This document shows positions 58,654 to 64,000 of a DNA stretch of 64,000 nt, one piece after another. The stretch is from contig NZ_FNQB01000002.1 in the NCBI RefSeq assembly GCF_900107455.1, positions 620,001 through 684,000 of the forward strand. The letters run 5' to 3'. The translations under genes were made by a program, and so were the position numbers. This stretch comes from Asanoa ishikariensis. GTDB lineage: Bacteria; Actinomycetota; Actinomycetes; Mycobacteriales; Micromonosporaceae. Under the pieces are notes generated by a model, which was not told where the DNA came from, did not search any database, and saw nothing but the letters and a program-made list of their open reading frames with translations. Position 1 is the first letter of the stretch; every line of letters begins with the position of its first letter.

Positions 58654-59273
58654 CGCGGTCGCCTTTCCAGGACCAGTTCAGCGCGGACCGACCGGCGACC
58701 CTCGTCGCGGGTGCGCTTCGCGGCTACCGCCAGTGGGAGGTCACTCTCGACATGCGGCTCAAGGCGGTGACCCAGAACCACATCTGGCACTCGCCGATGC
58801 GCGCGATCTGCCGCCACCCCGAGACCGACCACGCCGCACCGCATGCCGACTGTGCCTGCGGCATCTATGCCTGCCACCGCCCGGACGACGACCAGTTGGC
58901 GACCCGTTCGGTGCTGCACCCCGGCTGCGTCGTCACCGGCGTGGTCGAGGCCTGGGGCCGGGTCGAGGTCGGCGCGCGGGGCTTCCGTGCGCAGCACAGC
59001 CAGATCGTCGCGCTGGAGTACGCCATGCCGACCCAGGCCAACCTGGTCCGGGCGCTGGGTGAGTCGCGCTACATCTTCGACGAGCGCCGCCGCACCGCGC
59101 TTCCGGACGGCCGCGTGGTGAAGACGGTGGAGCTCGTGCTCTATCTCGGGCACCCGCGCAAGTGGCAGGACCGGCTGAGCGAGAGCTATCCGTCGGTCCG
59201 GGTGTTCGGCGACCGTGCCTCGATGATCTCGGCCTACCCCCCGGTCGACGTCTCCGGCCTGCTACCCCGCTAG
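58650..59273 (+). CDS. Unrecognised 207-residue protein with a Cys/His cluster
   Basis: A soluble protein. The region RAICRHPETDHAAPHADCACGIYACHRP (about residues 51-80 in part) has four Cys and four His within 25 residues, which looks like a zinc- or metal-binding knuckle. Before it is a RGYRQWEVTLDMRLKAVTQNHIWHSP segment; after it a GVVEAWGRVEVGARGFRAQHSQIVALEYA strand-rich segment. No family name recalled. GTG start overlapping the stop of the 43-residue gene; its end overlaps the convergent ECF42 remnant by 12 bases. Confidence 0.65.
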   Translation: MTRSPFQDQFSADRPATLVAGALRGYRQWEVTLDMRLKAVTQNHIWHSPMRAICRHPETDHAAPHADCACGIYACHRPDDDQLATRSVLHPGCVVTGVVEAWGRVEVGARGFRAQHSQIVALEYAMPTQANLVRALGESRYIFDERRRTALPDGRVVKTVELVLYLGHPRKWQDRLSESYPSVRVFGDRASMISAYPPVDVSGLLPR

Positions 59274-60472
59274 AGCGGCGCGCCGCCGCTCCAGGAAACG
59301 GCGTTCGGCCGCGTTGTCCGTGCGGGCGATCGCCTCGTCGTACGCGGTGGCCGCCTCGGCGGTGCGACCCAACCGGCGGAGCAGGTCGGCGCGGACCGAC
59401 TGGTAGAGGTGGTACCGGTCGAGGTCCAGCGCCGCCACGATGGCCAGCGCCGGCTCGGGACCGTCCACCTCCGCGACGGCGACCGCTCGGTGCAGTTCCG
59501 CGACCGGGCTCGGCGCGACCGCCAGCAGTTGGTCGTACAGCAGCACGATCTGCCGCCAGTCGGTGTCGCCGTCGTCGGTGTGCACCGCGTTGATCGCGGC
59601 CTGGATCTGGTACGGACCCGGCCGGCCCCGCGCCAGGCAGGACCGGACGATCGCCCGGCCCTCGTGGATCAGCGACGCGTCCCAGCGGCTCCGGTCCTGG
59701 TCGGCGAGCAGCACCAGGTCGCCGTCGGCCGTGGTCGGGCGGCCCGGCGGGCGTCGGTGAGCAGCATGAGCGCGAGCAGCCCGGCCACCTCGGGCTCGTC
59801 CGGCAGCAGGCCCGCCAGGAGCCGGCCGAGCCGGATCGCCTCGGCGGTCAGCGGCTCGCGGGTGAGATCCTCGCCGGACGTCGCGGTGTAGCCCTCGTTG
59901 AAGATGAGGTAGACCACCGCGAGCACCGCCCGCAGGCGCTCGGGCAGGTCGGCCGCGGCCGGCACGCGGTAGGGGATCCCGGCGTCACGGATCTTGCCCT
60001 TGGCCCGGACCAGGCGCTGCGCCATGGTCGGCTCCGGCACGAGGAACGCGCGGGCGATCTCGGTGGTGGTCAGCCCGCCCAGCAGCCGCAGCGTGAGCGC
60101 CACCCGGGCCGGCAGGGCCAGCGCCGGGTGGCAACAGGTGAAGATCAGCCGCAGCGTGTCGTCACCGACCGGGTCCGGCTCGGCCGGCTCGGGCGTCGCG
60201 AACAGCCGTGCGGCCTCGGCCTGGCGGGAGTCGCGGGTCGACTCCCGGCGGGCGTGGTCGATGGCGCGGTTGCGGGCCGCGGTGATGATCCAGCCGGCGG
60301 GGCTGGGCGGCAGGCCGGTCTCCGGCCAGCGCCGGACCGCGGTGGCGAAGGCGTCCTGGACCGCGTCCTCGGCGGCGTCGATGTCGCCAAGGACGCGCAC
60401 TAGGACCGCTACGGCACGACCGTACTCAGTGCGGAAGACCTGTGCGATCTCGGCAGCGGACGTGGCGGTCAC
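59262..60472 (-). pseudogene. ECF42-type sigma factor, interrupted by a one-base frameshift
   Basis: Repaired length about 403 residues. The 5' part (60472 down to about 59735) has region 2 ([37 protein letters not shown]) and region 4 ([35 protein letters not shown]). The 3' part from about 59735 to 59262, in another frame, continues the C-terminal helical extension ([38 protein letters not shown]). One base is missing near 59735, where the frame should read [15 protein letters not shown]. The sigma regions are intact, but the ECF42 extension is cut. True decay or base-call error. Confidence 0.82.
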
Positions 60473-60479
60473 ACCGAGA

Positions 60480-60485
60480 ACGTTA
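60480..60485 (-). promoter_or_regulatory. Leaderless promoter -10 of the second ECF42 gene
   Basis: Minus-strand TAACGT (plus 60480-60485) ends 7 bases before the GTG at 60472. It overlaps the stop codon of the YCII gene, so the sigma gene can be expressed from within the end of its partner. Confidence 0.45.
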
Positions 60486-60848
60486 GGCCAGATGCTCGTC
60501 CGGCTCGCCTTGGAAGGGGCGGACCTCGATCGGCAGCCGGGTGGCGCGGGCGAGCTTGCGGCCCCACGCGAGCGCCTCGTCGAGGTCGGCGGCGGCCAGC
60601 ACGGTGAGCCCGCCGACGTGCTCCTTGCCCTCCACGTACGGCCCGTCGGTGATGACCACCTCGGCGCCGCCCGGCCGGAGCACGGTCGCGGTGCTCGGCG
60701 GGTGCAGCCCGCCCGCGAAGACCCACACGCCGGCCGCCCGCATCTCCTCGTTGACCACCGAGACGTCCTTGATGATCGGTGCGAGCTGCTCGGGCGGCAG
60801 TGGGCTGCCGTCGCCGGGCTGCTGGACCGTCAACAGGTAGTGCCTCAT
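60483..60848 (-). CDS. YCII/DGPF-domain protein (second copy)
   Basis: A 121-residue YCII-type protein: [11 protein letters not shown] start, [13 protein letters not shown] core, then an ending with a charged [14 protein letters not shown] tail. It partners the ECF42 gene just downstream, as at 11.8-13.4 kb but on the opposite strand. It overlaps the upstream membrane-protein stop (TGATG), so it is translationally coupled to that gene. Confidence 0.88.
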   Translation of the reverse strand: MRHYLLTVQQPGDGSPLPPEQLAPIIKDVSVVNEEMRAAGVWVFAGGLHPPSTATVLRPGGAEVVITDGPYVEGKEHVGGLTVLAAADLDEALAWGRKLARATRLPIEVRPFQGEPDEHLA

Positions 60849-61531
60849 CAGGGTTGCCCTCCGTCTCGGGCCGGCGTGGCTGCCGGCTCGTCGACCCCTA
60901 CACGAACGGGGGTCCGACGGATCGACACCGCGCGGTACAGCAACACGATGCCGATGATCTGGGCCAGGTGGTAGAGGGAGTCACCGTCCAGGTAGACGGC
61001 GCCGGTGAGGTTATCGGAGATCGCCTTGGTGCCGGCCGCGGCCGCGCTCGCCACGATCGCGACCAGGACTGGCAACGCCAGCGGGTTGCGGCGGCGGGCC
61101 GCCCAGGCCCACAGCCCGATGATGCAGGCGAAGGTGATCGACTCGCAGAGGATCAGGGCGCCGATGCCGGCCCCGGTGGTGACGACCAGGCCGAGGTACG
61201 CACCGAGTCCGGCCGCCCGGAGCACCCAGAACACCCGTCGGTGGCCCGGGCCCAACACCTCCTCCACCGTGGCGGCCAGCAGGTAGGAGATGCCGAGCAC
61301 GACCAGGACGCTGATCACGGTCCAGCTCACCGTCGCCACCGCCGGCCACCGGACGAGGAAACCGTGATGGACGAAACCGGCCAGCGCGGACACAGCCAGA
61401 CAGCCGAGGGCGAACTCCCAGTAACGGTGGTTCGGTGCCACCGCGCGGCGCAGCAGGGCGATTGCCAGCCCGCACACGACCAGACCGAGCAACAGGTCGG
61501 TCAGGGCTTGCGCGGGCTGCGCCAACATCAC
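60848..61531 (-). CDS. Unrecognised seven-helix membrane protein
   Basis: A 227-residue integral membrane protein with about seven hydrophobic segments and no signal peptide. Notable pieces are ALLRRAVAPNHRYWEFALGC, FVHHGFLV and DNLTGAVYLDGDSLYHLAQIIGIVLLYRAV. The 'D.L.G..Y..GDsL.HlaQi' stretch recurs in a small actinobacterial membrane family. Function unknown. It leads the operon with YCII and the ECF42 remnant. Confidence 0.7.
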   Translation of the reverse strand: MMLAQPAQALTDLLLGLVVCGLAIALLRRAVAPNHRYWEFALGCLAVSALAGFVHHGFLVRWPAVATVSWTVISVLVVLGISYLLAATVEEVLGPGHRRVFWVLRAAGLGAYLGLVVTTGAGIGALILCESITFACIIGLWAWAARRRNPLALPVLVAIVASAAAAGTKAISDNLTGAVYLDGDSLYHLAQIIGIVLLYRAVSIRRTPVRVGVDEPAATPARDGGQP

Positions 61532-61602
61532 TCCACGCTACGCGTGCCCTACTGGCCGCTGCCCCGCCACCTGGACTTCACCTTCCCGTTGGCCGGCGTC
61601 GA

Positions 61603-61608
61603 TAGCTT
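61603..61608 (+). promoter_or_regulatory. Leaderless promoter -10 of the glycosyltransferase gene
   Basis: TAGCTT ends 7 bases before the ATG at 61616, with no ribosome-binding site. Confidence 0.45.
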
Positions 61609-61615
61609 CCGCTCC

Positions 61616-62581
61616 ATGTCGGCCATCCCGGAAGTCAGCGTCGTCATCCCCACCCGTTCGCGGCCGGCCCTGGTCACCCGCGCGGTGCGGAGCGTGCTGG
61701 CGCAGACCTTCGACAACATCGAGGTCATCGTGGTGGTCGACGGCCCCGACGACGAGACCGTCGCGACGCTGCAGGCCATCGACGACCCCCGCCTGCGGAC
61801 CGTCGTGCTGCCCCGACGCGGCGGCGCGCCGAACGCCCGCAACGCCGGCGTCGGCGCGGCGCAGGCGCCCTGGACCGCGATGCTCGACGACGACGACGAG
61901 TGGCTGCCGGACAAGTTGGCCGTCCAACTCGACGAGGCCAAGGCCGCGAACGTCCCGCTGCCGATCGTCACCTGCCGGTTGATCAACCGCACGCCGCGGG
62001 CCGACATCGTGATGCCCCGCCGGCTGCCCGACCACGGCGAGCCGCGCAGCGAATACCTCACGGTCCGGCGCGGCCTGACCCACGGCGACGGCTTCGTGCA
62101 GACCTCGATGATCCTGGCCCCGACCGAGCTGTTCCGGAAGGTGCCGTTCACCGTCGGGCTGCCCCGGCTCCAGGAGCTGGACTGGACCCTGCGCGCGCTC
62201 GCGCAGGACGGTGTCGACCTGTTCGTCGCACCCGAGCCGCTGCTCGTCTGGCACACCGACGAGAACCGGCCGAGGCTGAGCCTGGTGTCGCCGTGGGAGA
62301 AGATGTTCGTCTGGTCCCGCGCCAACCGCTCGTTGTTCACCCCGCGGGCGTACGCGGCGGTCACGCTGAGCGTGATCAGCTCGATGGCCGTGGCCAGCGG
62401 CAGCTTCACGGTGTTCCGTGCGGTCCTGAGCGAAGCCCGCCGGCACGGCCGGCCCGGTGTGCTCGACTACGTGACGTTCCTGCAGATCTGGCTGCTGCCA
62501 CCGGGGCTGCGGGCGAAGCTGCGCGACCTGGTGCTGCGCCGCCGGCCGGCGGCTAGCCCCGGCGGATCAGTCGCGCCCTGA
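61616..62581 (+). CDS. Family 2 glycosyltransferase
   Basis: A 321-residue GT-A fold transferase. The opening VSVVIPTRSRPALVTRAVRSVLAQTFDNIEVIVVVDGPDD, NARNAGVGAAQAPWTAMLDDDDEW (the DxD-type metal site) and ELDWTLRALAQDGVDLF are typical of GT2. Donor and acceptor are unknown; likely envelope or exopolysaccharide. ATG 61616 is chosen on the leaderless -10. It ends in a 29-base overlap with the convergent glycosyltransferase. Confidence 0.88.
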   Translation: MSAIPEVSVVIPTRSRPALVTRAVRSVLAQTFDNIEVIVVVDGPDDETVATLQAIDDPRLRTVVLPRRGGAPNARNAGVGAAQAPWTAMLDDDDEWLPDKLAVQLDEAKAANVPLPIVTCRLINRTPRADIVMPRRLPDHGEPRSEYLTVRRGLTHGDGFVQTSMILAPTELFRKVPFTVGLPRLQELDWTLRALAQDGVDLFVAPEPLLVWHTDENRPRLSLVSPWEKMFVWSRANRSLFTPRAYAAVTLSVISSMAVASGSFTVFRAVLSEARRHGRPGVLDYVTFLQIWLLPPGLRAKLRDLVLRRRPAASPGGSVAP

Positions 62582-64000
62582 GCTGGCGGCCGGTGAGCCG
62601 GCCGACCATCACCGTGGCCCGGGCCAGCGAGCGCACGCCGCCGACCTCGAGGGTGGACGGCATGGGCCGCTTGCGGCGGCCTGACGCCTCTTCTCCGTTC
62701 GCGGTGATGCCGACGGCGGCGGGCTCCTCCGCCCGGCTGCCGTGCACGGCGGTCACGGCGTCGCGCAAAGACTCGCCGGGCGCGCGCACCTGCTCCGCCC
62801 GCCGGACCGCGGCGGTCCGCCACAGCAGCGCCTCGCCGGCCTGGACGAGGCCGACCTGATGGTGGTCGGCCAGCTCGACGAGGTGGCGCAGGGTGTCCGC
62901 CGCGAGGAGGTGGGACGGCGGCAGTTCGAGCAGGTAGGGCGCCGGGAACGCGGCCACCGGCTCGGTGACCAGCCGGACCCGCGGCTCACCACGGTAGGTG
63001 GCGGCGATCAGCCGCAGGTCGAGGTGCGGGTCGGCGAGCGGCGCCACCCGGGCGTCGTCCACCTTGTCCCAGGAGCCGAGCAGGTTGACCCGCACGTCGA
63101 GGTCGGTGCCGTGGAGCACCGAGTCGGTCACCGCCCGGACCCGCTCCAACAGCTCGTCGCCGACCGGGATGACCACCTCGGCCAGGGGCACGGTCCACAT
63201 CGTGCCGCCGGCCCGCCGGGTGTGCCGGGGGTAGGGGATCCGGTCGGCGAAGAACGCCTGGTTGTAGCGGGCCACCTGCGCCCGGGCCTTCATCACCTGG
63301 GTCCGGCCGAGGTGCCACGCGCGGGCCGCCGGCTCGGGCACGAACACGGCGCCGGCCTGCGCGAGCCGGTAGCCGAACTCGGTGTCCTCGCCGAGCCGCA
63401 GGTCGGTGTCGAACCCGCCGGCCGCCTCGTAGAGCTCCCGGCGCAGCGCGGCGGTGGCGCCGACGTGGATCCGGAACGCCAGATGGTCGGCGGTGCGGAG
63501 CTGGTCGGTCTGCGTGATGTAGCGCTCGACGTAGCTGTGTGGCTCGCCGGCCGCGCCACCGAACAGGCCGTCCGGCGTGCCCCGGCGCCAGGCGTCGTCG
63601 ACGACGTCGGCGGCCGGCCACGGGCCGTGCGTCTCCGGGTCGACGAACCGCTTGTAGCCCAGCGTCACGGCGTACGGCAGGACGTGCTGCCAGCGGGCCT
63701 GCGCCGCGACGTGCTCCGGGTAGACCACCATGTCGGCGTCCAGCCAGTGCAGGATCTCGCCGGTGCTGTGCCGGACGCCCCACGCCAGCGCGTTGGCCCG
63801 GCCCCAGCCGCTCTCGACCCGCACCAGCGTGGTCCGCGCCGGCCGGATCGGCGGCAGCGTCAGCGCCGGCTCCGAACCGTCGTCGACGACGACCACCTCG
63901 AGCAGGTCCGCCGGGTAAGTCTGCCGGCTCAGGGAGGCCAGCGTGAGGTCGAGCGTCGCCTGGGCCCGGTAGGCCGGGATGATCACGCTGACCGACCGGG
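62553..64000 (-). CDS. Family 2 glycosyltransferase, 5' end beyond the window
   Basis: At least 482 residues, open to the window edge. VIIPAYRAQATLDLTLASLSRQTYPADLLEVVVVDDGS is the GT2 opening, normally preceded by a few residues, so the start lies outside 64000. The metal site is ILHWLDADMVVYPEH and a later acidic loop RLGEDTEFGYRLAQAGA gives the ED motif. The second half (about 290-480) has no clear match. Convergent with the glycosyltransferase at 61616. Confidence 0.85.
   Translation of the reverse strand, partial: RSVSVIIPAYRAQATLDLTLASLSRQTYPADLLEVVVVDDGSEPALTLPPIRPARTTLVRVESGWGRANALAWGVRHSTGEILHWLDADMVVYPEHVAAQARWQHVLPYAVTLGYKRFVDPETHGPWPAADVVDDAWRRGTPDGLFGGAAGEPHSYVERYITQTDQLRTADHLAFRIHVGATAALRRELYEAAGGFDTDLRLGEDTEFGYRLAQAGAVFVPEPAARAWHLGRTQVMKARAQVARYNQAFFADRIPYPRHTRRAGGTMWTVPLAEVVIPVGDELLERVRAVTDSVLHGTDLDVRVNLLGSWDKVDDARVAPLADPHLDLRLIAATYRGEPRVRLVTEPVAAFPAPYLLELPPSHLLAADTLRHLVELADHHQVGLVQAGEALLWRTAAVRRAEQVRAPGESLRDAVTAVHGSRAEEPAAVGITANGEEASGRRKRPMPSTLEVGGVRSLARATVMVGRLTGRQLRARLIRRG

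Overview
The window is high-GC actinobacterial DNA with dense, translationally coupled operons, GTG starts, Tat and Sec signal peptides, bd oxidase genes, ECF42 sigma factors and leaderless promoters. Gene content and style suggest Micromonosporaceae (an Asanoa, Micromonospora or Actinoplanes type genome). That placement is inference from gene style, not from a marker gene. No rRNA, tRNA, CRISPR array, prophage or complete insertion sequence was seen.

Layout. 0.06-5.0 kb: an aromatic catabolism operon (aldehyde dehydrogenase, MetE-like methyltransferase, PobA, MFS carrier). 5.0-8.9 kb: paired CrcB fluoride channels, an FAD oxidoreductase, a 55-bp tandem array, and an SRPBCC protein with its winged-helix regulator. 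9.0-10.6 kb: a WxL-like exported protein with a DUF916-type partner. 10.7-14.7 kb: GNAT, reductase-like and YCII genes, an ECF42 sigma factor and a Tat-exported PHP hydrolase.

14.8-30.3 kb is the most unusual block. It interleaves a complete Pst-type ABC importer (PstC, PstA, PstB and three different substrate-binding-like proteins, two with C-terminal membrane anchors) with cell-surface proteins: three paralogues of an unrecognised two-Cys domain, Ig-like repeats, a WxL-like domain, a DUF916 partner, two LPXTG proteins, and a class E sortase relative that has lost its catalytic His, Cys and Arg. Three transcription units in it share an upstream motif. It is followed by a PiT phosphate carrier with a tiny membrane partner, a STAS protein and a CYTH-CHAD protein, so phosphate or polyphosphate is a recurring theme.

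33.9-43.8 kb: a 26-bp x 10 tandem array, a methyltransferase with a decayed kinase-like N-terminus, modABC, MFS/ArsR/SDR genes around a perfect 28-bp palindrome, a serine hydrolase, an amidohydrolase and two small enzyme-like proteins. 43.9-50.9 kb: a frameshifted M28 peptidase, a fused TMD-NBD-TMD-NBD exporter, and an HTTM/DCC trio. 51.0-58.4 kb: alr-ddl, a lipoprotein/histidine kinase/response regulator set, and cydAB. 58.5-64 kb: two unknown small proteins, a second ECF42-YCII module whose sigma gene is frameshifted, a membrane protein, and two glycosyltransferases, the last cut by the window end.
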